From positions 47,221 to 111,220 of the forward strand of contig CAZYTX010000006.1 in NCBI GenBank assembly GCA_964650485.1: DNA of 64,000 bases, given 5' to 3'. The stretch is from CAZYTX01 sp964650485 (GTDB lineage Bacteria; RBG-13-61-14; DATKZS01). Of the stretch, positions 17,381-26,694 are shown in pieces. The notes beneath the pieces are model-generated. The model made no database searches, had not been told where the DNA came from, and worked only from the letters and a program-made list of their open reading frames with translations. Each line of letters begins with the position of its first letter. The first letter of the stretch is position 1. The position numbers and the translations under genes were made by a program.

Positions 17381-18142
17381 TCAGGCTGTTGATCCCCCGT
17401 CGCACACGATCAGGGCGCCGTTTGTAAAGCTTGCGGCATCCGAGGCCAGGTACAATGCGGCGCCGGCGATCTCCATCGGCTGGGCGTGCCTTCCCAGGGG
17501 GATGGCCTTTATTGCGTGCTCGTAGATTTCCTTGGTGTTTATGAGCACGCTGGAGAAATGTGTCTCGGTAAGGCCCGGGGCTACGGCGTTGCAGCGGACC
17601 CCGAAGGCCCCCAGCTCGCGGGCGAAGCACTTGGTCATGAGTATGACCGCGGCCTTGGTCATGCCGTAGACCGCCTGCATGGGAGACGCGGCCATTCCCG
17701 CTATGGAGGCCACGTTTATGATCGAGCCCTTTCCCTGCTGGACCATGATGTCTCCGGCCTTCTGGGCCATGAAGAAGTAGCCCTTGGTGTTGACCTCGAA
17801 GGTCTTGTCGTACTGGCCCTCGGATATGTGAAGCACGTCCCCGAAGTAGGGGTTGGTGGCCGCGTTGTTCACCAGCACGTCCACCCTGCCGTAGTTGTCC
17901 ATGACCTTCTTGAAAAGCTCATCTATCATCTCGGTCTTGCCGGTATGGCAGGCAAGTGGCATGGCCTCGCCGCCCTCGTCCTTTATGGCCGAGGCCACCT
18001 GGTCCAGGGCCTCCTGCTTGCGCGAGGAGAGGACCACCCTGGCACCGTTTTTGGCAAAGGTCTTTGCTATGGCCTCGCCGATACCGCGGCTGGCCCCGGT
18101 TATCACCGCCACCTTGCCCTCGAGACTGAAGTCAACACTCAT
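17381..18142 (-). CDS. SDR-family oxidoreductase
   Basis: A short-chain dehydrogenase of 253 residues. Visible are the Rossmann motif TGASRGIG, NNAAT, the catalytic Ser region INVASIAG, YGMTKAAV (Tyr-x3-Lys) and the C-terminal NGALIVCDGG typical of the FabG/glucose-dehydrogenase branch. It has one domain and is cytoplasmic; substrate cannot be read from sequence. ATG 18142 follows AAAGGAGG by seven bases. It lies upstream of the EF-G paralogue in the same direction (gap about 110 bases), so a shared transcript is possible but not obvious. Confidence 0.85.
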   Translation of the reverse strand: MSVDFSLEGKVAVITGASRGIGEAIAKTFAKNGARVVLSSRKQEALDQVASAIKDEGGEAMPLACHTGKTEMIDELFKKVMDNYGRVDVLVNNAATNPYFGDVLHISEGQYDKTFEVNTKGYFFMAQKAGDIMVQQGKGSIINVASIAGMAASPMQAVYGMTKAAVILMTKCFARELGAFGVRCNAVAPGLTETHFSSVLINTKEIYEHAIKAIPLGRHAQPMEIAGAALYLASDAASFTNGALIVCDGGSTA

Positions 18143-18308
18143 CAACACTCCTCCTTTATTCCAGGTAATAATTCATCCTGATGGATCGGGTCGCGAAAGA
18201 GAATCAGAATCTCCAGGCTACAATTTAGTTAAATCATTCCCCGCTGTCAATTCAAGCCCTGCTGCTCCGGGTATCGGACTTCCCCTTTCTCACCCATTGT
18301 TTGCAGCC

Positions 18309-21005
18309 TCAGGGCCACGAACTCTCTCGCCTCTCCATTCTCAGCCGAAAGCCAAGCAGCATAAAAAGACTAAAAAGCGAGCCAATGCCAGTCCACAGTC
18401 CTATACTAAATGATGAAGGCTCGTATACCCATTTCACGCCGTGGACCCCTTCTGAAAGGTAGAGGCCGCGGAAGGCCAGGTCCGCGGGGAAGTGCCTGGT
18501 CTCAGTCCCATCCACGTACGACTTCCATCCCGGAAAGTAGGAGTCGGTAAAGACCAGGATGCCCGGACCCAACAGCCGCGCGGTCATTTCCACCTTGTGG
18601 GGACCGTACCTGTCTATTCGCACACGCTCGTATGGTGAGACCGGTTTACTGGACATGCGCTCCAAGAGTGTTTCGAGTTTCCCGGCTCTTTCCAGCGCCA
18701 CTTGCCTCCGGGGTTCGAAAAGGCCAGGATCGGAGATCCATTCCACCACTTCGCCCATATTATCGAACAGGACCGGACCGCGGCATATGAAGGCCCTGGG
18801 CAGGGCCTGGGTGTTCCAATAAACGTCCACCTTCCCGAACTTCGCTTTTCTCTGAAGCGGCCTTTCAGTATTTTCAATCGAGAGGTTTTCCAGGCGGACC
18901 TCCACCGTGTCTCCACTTAGTGGAGCACCGTGAATGGAGAGTTCCCGCGGGGAGTCCTCCAGCCTCAAGGAGGGAGAGTGCACCTTTGCGGGAGAGACAA
19001 ACCTCGTCCAAATAAGTGTTTCATCTTTGCCTGGGACACGTGAGTATGCCGCGAGCCAGGTCCCCTCATCCGCTTGAGCTCGCATGATGAGCCTGTCGCC
19101 TTCCTCGGCCGACACCATGAACTCGATCTTGAAAGGCGCCCACAATTTAAGCCGCTCTTTTTCTCTGTCCAGCCGGGCCAGTCCGCCTCTGCCCTTCCAT
19201 TCCACCGAGTATCTTTTAAGGAGTGAATAAGGTGATGACCACGGCACGGCAAACCCTCTTGCCAGCACCACCCTTGTCCCGGCCAGGTTTATCAGGTGCA
19301 TGGCTTTCCGCTCAAGGGTGCCCGGGTTGGTCATGCTCCAGAGGAAGAGCAATGTCTGTTCGCTTCGACAATCTAAAATGAGGTTCTTATAGATGTTGGC
19401 AAGGTATAGGGTGCTCCTTGCAGGCGGCACACGGGAAGGGCCGGTGATGTTCTGTGCTCCCGATGTCATCTCGAAGAGGCCGTACACGGGAGCATCATCG
19501 GTAACGTCTTCACTTAGGAGCCGCTCGAACACGGCGAACCTGGTCTCTGGAGAAAGCGTGCGGGCGAACCTCTCCAGGCCGGGATGGAGCTCGAACCTGT
19601 GGGGGGCGGTGCGGGGCACGTATCGAAAAGCCAGGCTGAATGCATCCAGCACGATCACGGCCAGCACTATGCAGGTGGCCCAGTATGAAATAGACCGCCC
19701 CTTCCAGACCATCATTGACGCACCCGCGACAAGGGCCAGCCCGGCAATGAAATATCTCTCCACGCCACCCATGCACCAGGGCTGAAAAACGGCAGCCATC
19801 AGCCCTGCGAACAATATGGCGCCGCTGGTTGTTTTTCTCCTCTTCCCTGCTTCATTCCCGAGCCCGTCAGACAACGCTCCCATTGCCAGGGCTATGCCCA
19901 GGGTCTGGATCATTACCATTGCCTTGAACGGCGCGTGCAGATCACCCAGAACAGGCAAAAGATCAAAGAATTCACTCAAGAGCGGGAGTTTCCTAAATGC
20001 AAAGTATCCGACCACAAAAACCCAGGCCAATGCAATCGGCCTGCGGCTTGCAACGCGCAAGGCCGAGACCGCACCCAGCACGGAAAGCCACGGCATCAAG
20101 AAGCCGCTGTAATAGGGTGAGAGCCCGTGGTTGAAGGCCATGTGCGGCATCATTTCCTTGTAGTACTCGAACGGAAGGAGCAGGGTGGGAACCAGCAAAG
20201 GCCAGTGTCCGCCTATATTGGGGAAAGTAAACTCGACCCCCATGTGCGGTCCGCGCACTGAGTATTGCACCAGCACCTGGGAATGGAGGATCAGGGGAGA
20301 CATGATAAGAAATCCTGCGGCCGCACAAGAGACCACCAGCAAACCCCTCTTCACCCGCTCCTGCAAGGGTATGCCGCTTGCGGCCACCTGTATGATAAAC
20401 AGGACCATCAACCCATAGACCATAAGTTCTACATACCCGCAAAAACCGCTCCACGCGGTTGCAAGCGCGCCCCCGGCAAAGGCCATCGCCCTCGGCCTTC
20501 TGCATAGCGGGCCGAAGCACAGCCACGCCGCCAGAAGAGCGCACATTGAGCTCAGCATTACAGTTACATTCATCCACCCAAACATCGCTCCGGAAAGACA
20601 GAACACCACTGCGCCGGCCGCGGAGAACCAGTAACCAAGGCCCACTTCCCGCCTCATGGCCGCGTAGAACAACAGGCTGGCCAGCATGAGATGCACGAGG
20701 ATTGCCGCGGAATAGGCATATGCGCCGTGGAGTAAGAGGTAGATAATAATGAAGACCGGGTTCAGGCCCGCTGAATGGGCGTATCCAAGGTGGGGCATGC
20801 CGAAAACTACGTGCGGGTACCACAGCGGGAACTCACCCGCTCGCCAGTTCTCGGCCATCCAGTGCAGGTTGGGCATGATGGTGTAGGTGATATCCAGGAG
20901 AGCAGGAGAGTCCAGGAACACGCGGCCCGTAATCAGGACCGGCACAAACACAAGCAGGATCAGCAGCTCCACCGCGAGAACGGCTATAAGGTCTTTCTTA
21001 TTCAA
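18309..21005 (-). CDS. YfhO-like polytopic membrane protein
   Basis: The 898-residue protein has about a dozen membrane helices in the first 470 residues, a large extracytoplasmic beta-rich region (about 480-860) and one C-terminal helix (IGLWTGIGSLFSLFMLLGF). The block ILVFTDSYFPGWKSYVDG just before the last helix and the N-terminal FPLWYPHVVFGMP are characteristic of the YfhO family (GT-C-like fold). In Firmicutes it serves in lipoteichoic-acid glycosylation; in Gram-negatives it is assumed to be a lipid-linked-sugar glycosyltransferase. It starts with TTG 21005 and is last in the unit with the phosphohexomutase and glycosidase, suggesting surface glycan work. Confidence 0.82.
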   Translation of the reverse strand: MNKKDLIAVLAVELLILLVFVPVLITGRVFLDSPALLDITYTIMPNLHWMAENWRAGEFPLWYPHVVFGMPHLGYAHSAGLNPVFIIIYLLLHGAYAYSAAILVHLMLASLLFYAAMRREVGLGYWFSAAGAVVFCLSGAMFGWMNVTVMLSSMCALLAAWLCFGPLCRRPRAMAFAGGALATAWSGFCGYVELMVYGLMVLFIIQVAASGIPLQERVKRGLLVVSCAAAGFLIMSPLILHSQVLVQYSVRGPHMGVEFTFPNIGGHWPLLVPTLLLPFEYYKEMMPHMAFNHGLSPYYSGFLMPWLSVLGAVSALRVASRRPIALAWVFVVGYFAFRKLPLLSEFFDLLPVLGDLHAPFKAMVMIQTLGIALAMGALSDGLGNEAGKRRKTTSGAILFAGLMAAVFQPWCMGGVERYFIAGLALVAGASMMVWKGRSISYWATCIVLAVIVLDAFSLAFRYVPRTAPHRFELHPGLERFARTLSPETRFAVFERLLSEDVTDDAPVYGLFEMTSGAQNITGPSRVPPARSTLYLANIYKNLILDCRSEQTLLFLWSMTNPGTLERKAMHLINLAGTRVVLARGFAVPWSSPYSLLKRYSVEWKGRGGLARLDREKERLKLWAPFKIEFMVSAEEGDRLIMRAQADEGTWLAAYSRVPGKDETLIWTRFVSPAKVHSPSLRLEDSPRELSIHGAPLSGDTVEVRLENLSIENTERPLQRKAKFGKVDVYWNTQALPRAFICRGPVLFDNMGEVVEWISDPGLFEPRRQVALERAGKLETLLERMSSKPVSPYERVRIDRYGPHKVEMTARLLGPGILVFTDSYFPGWKSYVDGTETRHFPADLAFRGLYLSEGVHGVKWVYEPSSFSIGLWTGIGSLFSLFMLLGFRLRMERRESSWP

Positions 21006-21042
21006 GCTAAAAGCCCCATCAGGAGGATCTTCTTGTCGGGTA

Positions 21043-22977
21043 TCAACTCTTGCACAATACCAGGCGGGCCTCCAGCGGGCTCAAGGGGTCGCTCGCTCCC
21101 CTGTTTACTGATGAGTATACCACCGAGCATGCGCCACCTCCGCGGGGGATCAGGTCCGCGGCCTCGCCGGGAAAGGGGGCCTCGCTTTCCCCGGGATTGC
21201 GGATAACCAGGAGCTTGCTCTCATCCTTTTTGTGGAAAAAGCCGTACACCTCGTCCGAGGCCGGGTCACCCAGCACCATCTCCGAGTCCGCCAGGAGTTC
21301 CCAGTTATCACGCGAGAACCTTATGGCCTGGGCCAGGACCTCCCACTCGCTCTCCGAGATCAGTTCGGGTGACAGGTAGAGCTCCCACATGGCCACTCCC
21401 CTGCCGAAGTACATCCAGGCGTCGTCTGAAAAATCGCGCAGGTTCTCCCCCTCCTCGCCCAGGCTCTGGTACGCGCCCTTTATGATCCCGTGTGTCATGA
21501 CCGAGCTTAAGGGGAACTGTGCCTCCTCATCGCGCAGCCTCTTGTAAAGTAGGCTGTCCACGTATGTTATGGACCTCTGCCGCCTGCTGCCCTCCCCGCG
21601 GGAGCCGTAGTCCATGCCGCCGCGCCACACCACGTCCGCGTACAAGAGCCACCAGGGGGACATCCAAGCCCCCCTTGTAATGTTTATCATCACGTCCGGG
21701 GCCGCCCGCCGGGTCTCCTCCATCACTCGGATGAAGGCGTCGGTGAGCCCGACCTGGCCGTACCTTCCGATCCTGTGGCCATGCCACGGCGCCGGGCAGG
21801 AGGTTGTGAGGTTGTCGAGCTTGTAGTAGTTCACGTTGTACTCTTTTATGTATTCAGTCATACGTCCGGCAAAGAGCCTGTTGTAGTCGTCCCCGGCTAT
21901 GCAGAAGCCCTGCCAGCTCCGCTCGTAACCCTCGCCCATGGACCAGAAGAGCCTGGCCCACTGCCTCCACACGTACCCTCCCAGCGGGCTCATCCACAGG
22001 CCCAGGTCGGCCCCAAGCTCCCGGGCCGCGGCCTTTACAGGGCCGAACCCTTCCGGGAACCGCTCAGGGTGCGGCCGCCACAGGTCATGATAGTCGTCCC
22101 AGCCCGAGTCCAGGACCACGGAGTCGAACCTCACCCCGTAAGGGTCAACCAGATTCCGCTTGAGCCCGCGGATAGTGCTTATCACCTCATCCGCGGAGAA
22201 GTGCCTGAGATGGTACCAGGTGTTCCACAACAGGAAGGGTGTGGCCGGCCTGGCCCTCATTTCATCTACGCACTGAAGGAAAGAGTCTCTCACCGGGCCG
22301 GGTCCTGAGAGGCCGTGCACAGCCTCCGGGGTCACGTACCCATCCTCATAAACCGAAAGGCCCACCAGAAAGGAGCAGGTCACCATCCCGTTTCCCACCC
22401 GGTTCTGCGATGACGGGTATGCCACTGACCAGAAGGTGTGATCAACGTACACCGGCTGGCCCGGGCCGTGGAAGGTTCGGGGCTCCGCCCAGGGCTCGAA
22501 CCTCTCCATCACGATGCTGTCAATAAAGACCTTTGTCCCCGGGTCCGGCTTTATGGTAAGCCACTTCCTGATGAAGTGGCTGCCCTTGTCCTGGCGATAG
22601 TGGAGCAGCACGGTAAGGGGAGGGTCTTGGGTGCGAAGCTCGAGGTCGAGGCTTCCCGGGCCCTGCTGCACGGCGCCCGTCACCTTGAAGTCGCGTGGAT
22701 AGAGCCATCTATATTTAAGACGTATGGCGAACTCGTGGCCTTTCACGTATGCGATTTTCCCGTCGGTGGAGCGGGTGACGGCCGTGTGGGCGAGCACGCC
22801 GTCCTGTACCCCCAGCACCCTCTGTGCCGGGCCGTTCTTTATCGTATAGGTCACCGGCGGCTCGAAACTGATGGCACTGAAGGATACAGCCGGCAGGAGA
22901 ACCAACACAAAAGCCAAAAGATAAGGGAGGGCTGAGCAGTCCACGTGACCTGCTCGCTTTGCTAGCCCACATAGCAT
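21043..22977 (-). CDS. Secreted GH36-like glycosidase
   Basis: About 644 residues. A hydrophobic signal segment (LPYLLAFVLVLLPAVSFSA) is followed by a beta-sandwich N-domain and a TIM barrel. DSVVLDSGWDDYHDLW, LGLWMSPLGGY, NYYKLDN (position of the clan-D nucleophile Asp) and DVVWRGGMDYG (candidate acid/base Asp) resemble GH36 alpha-galactosidases. The reading frame continues back to 23052 through repeat copy D. Possible starts are ATG 22977, whose first residues AKRAGH are encoded by the repeat and give a positive n-region, or GTG 22944 directly after it. Substrate specificity is not visible. It is co-oriented with the phosphohexomutase upstream and YfhO downstream. Confidence 0.75.
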   Translation of the reverse strand: MLCGLAKRAGHVDCSALPYLLAFVLVLLPAVSFSAISFEPPVTYTIKNGPAQRVLGVQDGVLAHTAVTRSTDGKIAYVKGHEFAIRLKYRWLYPRDFKVTGAVQQGPGSLDLELRTQDPPLTVLLHYRQDKGSHFIRKWLTIKPDPGTKVFIDSIVMERFEPWAEPRTFHGPGQPVYVDHTFWSVAYPSSQNRVGNGMVTCSFLVGLSVYEDGYVTPEAVHGLSGPGPVRDSFLQCVDEMRARPATPFLLWNTWYHLRHFSADEVISTIRGLKRNLVDPYGVRFDSVVLDSGWDDYHDLWRPHPERFPEGFGPVKAAARELGADLGLWMSPLGGYVWRQWARLFWSMGEGYERSWQGFCIAGDDYNRLFAGRMTEYIKEYNVNYYKLDNLTTSCPAPWHGHRIGRYGQVGLTDAFIRVMEETRRAAPDVMINITRGAWMSPWWLLYADVVWRGGMDYGSRGEGSRRQRSITYVDSLLYKRLRDEEAQFPLSSVMTHGIIKGAYQSLGEEGENLRDFSDDAWMYFGRGVAMWELYLSPELISESEWEVLAQAIRFSRDNWELLADSEMVLGDPASDEVYGFFHKKDESKLLVIRNPGESEAPFPGEAADLIPRGGGACSVVYSSVNRGASDPLSPLEARLVLCKS

Positions 22978-22993
22978 AGCTATGCAGGTTACC
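22943..22993 (-). repeat. Hairpin repeat, copy D, at the glycosidase 5' end
   Basis: Minus strand: CGGGTAAC, a stem of CCTGCATAGC with GCTATGTGGG (two G-T pairs, loop TAT), then GCTAGCAAAGCGAGCAGGT. Compared with copy C the stem differs at several positions but still pairs. It overlaps the possible start region of the GH36-like gene. Confidence 0.75.
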
Positions 22994-23094
22994 CGTTTGT
23001 TCCCTGATATCTCATCCATTATTGTTCTCGCTGCTCGCTCCCCGCTCCGCACTCATTGCTCCCAGCCACCCGTTCATCGCCGCCATTTTCCGTC

Positions 23095-24447
23095 TCATCT
23101 GTTCAGCTCGTTGATCTTCGTCTCCACCAGCTCCCGTATCTCGTTCAACCTCTCCTCGCTCTCGGCCTCGAAACGCATCACCAGCATGGGCTGGGTGTTG
23201 GAGGCCCGCACCAGCCCCCACCCGTCCGGGAACACCAGCCTCACCCCGTCCACGTCAATGGTCTTGTACCCCTCCGACTTGAAGTGCTCGCTCGCCTTCC
23301 TCACGATCTCGAACTTGCTCTCGTCCGTGCTCTCGATCCGAAGCTCGGGCGTGTTGAACGTCTTTGGAATCCTGGCCTTCATGGCCGAGAGCTTCTCGTC
23401 GCTTCTTGAGAGGAGCTCCAGCAGCCGGCAGCTCGCGTACACCGCGTCGTCGAACCCGAAGAACCGGTGCTTGAAGAACATGTGACCGGACATCTCGCCG
23501 CCGAGCGCCGCGCCCTCCTCCTTGATCTTGGCCTTTATCAGGGAGTGGCCGGCCTTCCACATGATGGGCCTGCCCCCGTGCTCCTCGATGTCATTGAAAA
23601 GAAGGTGCGAGCACTTGACCTCACCTATCACCGCGGAGCCGGGGACATCCTCCAAAACCGCGCGCGCAAGCAGCATAAGGATCATGTCACCCCAGATGAC
23701 CTCGCCCTTGTCGGATACCACGCCCAGCCGGTCGGAGTCCCCGTCGTAGCCTATGCCAACGTCCGCGCCCGTCTCTTTCACCTTGTCCATCAACTCCTTC
23801 AGGTTCTCCTCCACAGTGGGGTCCGGGTGGTGGTTGGGGAAGTTGCCGTCCATGTCCGTGTATAGCTCGTGCACCTTGCAGCCAAGATTTTTCAGTATGG
23901 GCACGGCCACCGGGCCCGCGGTGCCGTTGCCAGCGTCCACCACCACCTGGAGCGGCCTTTCAAGCTTGATGTTCTCCGAAACCCACTTAATATAGTCCTC
24001 GCGGATGGGCCGCTCCTGGAACTCGCCCTTGCCCTCGGTAAAGTCCTTCTTCTCGATGATCCCGCGCAGGCCCTGGATCTCGCTCCCATAAAGCGTCTCC
24101 TTGCCCACGCTCACCTTGAACCCGTTCTGGTCAGGAGGGTTGTGCGACCCCGAGACCTGCACCCCGCCGTCCACCGGGTACTGGAACAGGCTGAAGTAGG
24201 ACATGGGCGTGGTCACCACCCCGATGTCCACAACGTCCACACCGCTCTCGGTTATACCCTGCACAAGGGCCTTTGTAAGGGGCGGAGAGCTCAGCCGGCA
24301 GTCCTGGCCCACGGAGGCGGTCTTTCCTCCCCTGTCTTTGAGCACCTTTGCGAATGCCCTGCCCAAGAGCCTTGCGAACTCATGGTCAAAGTCCTCGTAA
24401 ACCACGCCCCTTATATCGTACTCGCGGAAAATCTTGTTCTTGTGCAC
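23095..24447 (-). CDS. Phosphomannomutase/phosphoglucomutase
   Basis: The 450-residue alpha-D-phosphohexomutase interconverts hexose 6- and 1-phosphates for nucleotide-sugar synthesis. It has the N-terminal FREYDIRGV, the phosphoserine loop VSGSHNPPDQNG, the metal loop GYDGDSDRLG, the sugar loop GGEMSGH and the phosphate loop RASNTQP. This set matches the bifunctional AlgC/ManB class. It starts with GTG 24447 six bases after GGAGG and heads a unit with the GH36-like and YfhO genes. Whether it prefers mannose or glucose phosphates cannot be decided here. Confidence 0.93.
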   Translation of the reverse strand: MHKNKIFREYDIRGVVYEDFDHEFARLLGRAFAKVLKDRGGKTASVGQDCRLSSPPLTKALVQGITESGVDVVDIGVVTTPMSYFSLFQYPVDGGVQVSGSHNPPDQNGFKVSVGKETLYGSEIQGLRGIIEKKDFTEGKGEFQERPIREDYIKWVSENIKLERPLQVVVDAGNGTAGPVAVPILKNLGCKVHELYTDMDGNFPNHHPDPTVEENLKELMDKVKETGADVGIGYDGDSDRLGVVSDKGEVIWGDMILMLLARAVLEDVPGSAVIGEVKCSHLLFNDIEEHGGRPIMWKAGHSLIKAKIKEEGAALGGEMSGHMFFKHRFFGFDDAVYASCRLLELLSRSDEKLSAMKARIPKTFNTPELRIESTDESKFEIVRKASEHFKSEGYKTIDVDGVRLVFPDGWGLVRASNTQPMLVMRFEAESEERLNEIRELVETKINELNR

Positions 24448-24648
24448 CTCACACCTCCATTAAAAGGGTTTGTCCGCGGCCCTCTTCAGCAGACCGGCGA
24501 CCTTCCATATTCTTTATCATTCAATTTGTGTATGCAAGTGACTTGCTTTTCTCCTGCAAATACGTTTAAAATATTGTAAAATCCCGGCTTGAGAGGAAAG
24601 CTGAACCTGGGTGTTGCAGTTTGCGGAGCGAGGGAGGAGGATTGAAAG

Positions 24649-25110
24649 TTGGCTAAGATTAAGCCCCTGAAGGAAAACCCCCTGTTCAAGGATTTCTCGG
24701 ACAAGGAGATAGCACTGCTTGCCAAGTACGTGGAGGAGAAAACCATGGAAGCGCCCTCCCCCCTTTTCCTTGAGAACATGAAAGGGGAGTCCATGTACCT
24801 GGTGGTGAAAGGCCGGGTCAGGCTCTCCAAGATGCTCTCCGAGGGAATGGAGAAGACCCTTACAACCCTGGGGCCGGGAGACTACTTCGGGGAGATGGCG
24901 CTGGTGGAGGAGGGGCCCAGGGCGGTGTCGGCGTTCATCGTGGAGAGCGCCCAGATATTGACCCTGAAAAGAGCGGACTTCGAGAAGCTCATGCAGGAGG
25001 CCCCGGAGGTGGCGGTGAAGGTGGTCATAGGCATTCACAAGCTGCTCTCCGACAAGGTGCGAAGCCTCTCGCCCAAGCTCCAGGAGATGATACTGAGCGA
25101 GTCCCCTTAA
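24649..25110 (+). CDS. Cyclic-nucleotide-binding domain protein
   Basis: The product is 153 residues, a single cNMP-binding beta-roll without a DNA-binding domain. The phosphate-binding cassette is recognisable (GDYFGEMALVEEGPRAVSAF), including the Glu and the Arg that contact the ribose-phosphate. A C-terminal helix follows. Such proteins act as stand-alone sensors or partners. It begins with TTG 24649 behind GGAGG and is divergent from the phosphohexomutase gene. It leads a run of small genes. Confidence 0.85.
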   Translation: MAKIKPLKENPLFKDFSDKEIALLAKYVEEKTMEAPSPLFLENMKGESMYLVVKGRVRLSKMLSEGMEKTLTTLGPGDYFGEMALVEEGPRAVSAFIVESAQILTLKRADFEKLMQEAPEVAVKVVIGIHKLLSDKVRSLSPKLQEMILSESP

Positions 25111-25137
25111 ACCGCAAATCACAAGGAGGCGTGAAAA

Positions 25138-25329
25138 GTGGAGTGGCTGGCAATACTGGTGCTTTTGATCATACTCGCCTTGGGCGGGGCCAACCTGGCC
25201 CTGCTTCTAAGGTTCATGTCAGTGGCGAATGAAAACCGCGACCGCTATGCAAAGATCATGGAAAAGCTGGACTCCATGAAAGAGACTCCCGGGACACAAG
25301 TCCAGGACAAGTCTGAAAAAGATCAGTAA
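25138..25329 (+). CDS. Small single-span membrane protein
   Basis: 63 residues: one N-terminal helix (LAILVLLIILALGGANLALLL) and a charged cytoplasmic tail. It starts with GTG 25138 nine bases after AAGGAGG. Its stop overlaps the next start (TAATG), so the two are translationally coupled. No known family; existence as a gene is supported by the strong ribosome site and the coupling. Confidence 0.6.
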   Translation: MEWLAILVLLIILALGGANLALLLRFMSVANENRDRYAKIMEKLDSMKETPGTQVQDKSEKDQ

Positions 25330-25622
25330 TGCTCTCAAGGTTTGCATACTGCTTGATCACAGCCGCTACCGCTTATTTCCCTGCCCAGCTCATGGCCGTC
25401 CAGGCCGATGCCCCCACCAAGGTGTCGAGAGTTTTAATCGTGGTGATCATCGCCCTGGCGGTGGCCGCGGCTCTGGCGCCGGTATTTTACCGCAGGGCAC
25501 TCAGGAAACGGGGCGAGAAGAAGCTCACATCCTTCCTCTTGAACGACCCCGAGACCCGGGAAATGCTGCTTAAGAGGAGAGACGGCCAGGATGAGGAGGA
25601 TGAAGCACAAAATCTCGATTGA
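25329..25622 (+). CDS. Small membrane protein, coupled to the preceding gene
   Basis: 97 residues: an N-terminal weakly hydrophobic segment (FAYCLITAATAYFPAQLMAV, possibly a signal peptide), a strong membrane helix (VLIVVIIALAVAAALAPVFY) and a charged cytoplasmic end (LLNDPETREMLLKRRDGQ). Its ATG overlaps the upstream stop, and its last 32 bases overlap the DNA glycosylase gene. Function unknown; the overlaps suggest a four-gene operon from 24.65 to 26.28 kb. Confidence 0.6.
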   Translation: MLSRFAYCLITAATAYFPAQLMAVQADAPTKVSRVLIVVIIALAVAAALAPVFYRRALRKRGEKKLTSFLLNDPETREMLLKRRDGQDEEDEAQNLD

Positions 25623-26280
25623 AGAGCAGCTAAAGCATATCTATCGCATCCTCCTCTCCGAGTTCGGTCACAGGAACTGGTGGCCTGGTGATTCCCCTTT
25701 CGAGGTCATGGTGGGCGCCATACTCACACAGAACACATCCTGGAAGAACGTTGAAAAGGCCATGGACGCGCTCAAGTCCGAGGGCATGCTCTCTCCGGCA
25801 GCTATAAGAAAAGCTGACAAGAAAAGACTGAGGAGGCTCATCCGCCCCTCTGGATACTACAACCAGAAAGCCGAGAAACTAAAAAGCTTCGTGCGCTTCT
25901 TCGAGAGAGAGTACGGCTCCAGCATCGAGAGGATTAAGCAGCAAGAGACGGATAACCTAAGAGAAAAACTCCTGTCAGTACGCGGGATCGGGGAGGAGAC
26001 CGCGGACTCCATACTGCTCTACGCCCTTGAAAAGCCGGTATTCGTGGTGGATGCATACACCAGGAGGGCCTTCTCCCGGCTCGGGTTCCTGCAAAAAGAC
26101 CCGTCTTACCAGGAGACCCAGGAACTCTTCTCCATGAACCTCCCCCGAGACCCGGCCCTATACAACGACTTCCACGCACAGATCGTCTACCTTGGCAAGG
26201 ACTTCTGCAGAAAAAAGCCCTTGTGCGAGCGGTGCCCCTTGTCAGTGCTTGAAATGTGCCAACCGGGTAAGATAGAATAG
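25591..26280 (+). CDS. HhH-GPD DNA glycosylase (endonuclease III-related, MagIII-like)
   Basis: 229 residues. Base-excision repair glycosylase of the endonuclease III superfamily, in the branch typified by MagIII: WWPGDSPFEVMVGAILTQNT near the N-terminus. The helix-hairpin-helix VRGIGEETADSIL has Glu where bifunctional Nth enzymes have the lyase Lys. It also has VVDAYTRR with the catalytic Asp and four C-terminal cysteines (C-x5-C-x2-C-x7-C) for an iron-sulphur cluster. It is therefore probably a monofunctional glycosylase for alkylated bases. Start may be ATG 25591 or ATG 25600. Confidence 0.88.
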   Translation: MRRMKHKISIEEQLKHIYRILLSEFGHRNWWPGDSPFEVMVGAILTQNTSWKNVEKAMDALKSEGMLSPAAIRKADKKRLRRLIRPSGYYNQKAEKLKSFVRFFEREYGSSIERIKQQETDNLREKLLSVRGIGEETADSILLYALEKPVFVVDAYTRRAFSRLGFLQKDPSYQETQELFSMNLPRDPALYNDFHAQIVYLGKDFCRKKPLCERCPLSVLEMCQPGKIE

Positions 26281-26298
26281 GTAATAGGAGGGACGGTA

Positions 26299-26565
26299 AT
26301 GAGCGAGGGCACCATAGACTACAAGGGAGAGAAGGGCAAGCTGCTCATGGTGGGCACCAAGGAAAACGTGCCCGGATGGAGCGGAGAGATTTACGTGGCC
26401 GTGATACAGTACGGGGACAAGACAAACGAGAAGTTCGACGTGGTGCCGGACTCGACCGACCCCAAGGACGTGGACGAGCTGCCCGAGGTCAAGACCTTCC
26501 CAAACAGGGGCCAGGCCATCAGCCACTTCATGAACCTGGAAAAGAACAAGGACAAGTGGAAATAA
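26299..26565 (+). CDS. Small soluble hypothetical protein
   Basis: 88 residues, charged, without signal or membrane segment (MSEGTIDYKGEKGKLLMVG, PDSTDPKDVDELPEVKTF). An AGGAGGG site lies ahead of ATG 26299. It begins 18 bases after the glycosylase stop and is probably the last gene of that operon. No family recognised. Confidence 0.6.
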   Translation: MSEGTIDYKGEKGKLLMVGTKENVPGWSGEIYVAVIQYGDKTNEKFDVVPDSTDPKDVDELPEVKTFPNRGQAISHFMNLEKNKDKWK

Positions 26566-26694
26566 CACCCTGCCCCTCTTGCATCCGACCCCATAGTGAT
26601 TATCTTATAAACGGGAAAGAATGTTCAAGAGCATTCCAGCGCTGGGATGATTGCCTGATTTCCCGGGGAGAACGGAGTTGTGCAATAAAATAAA

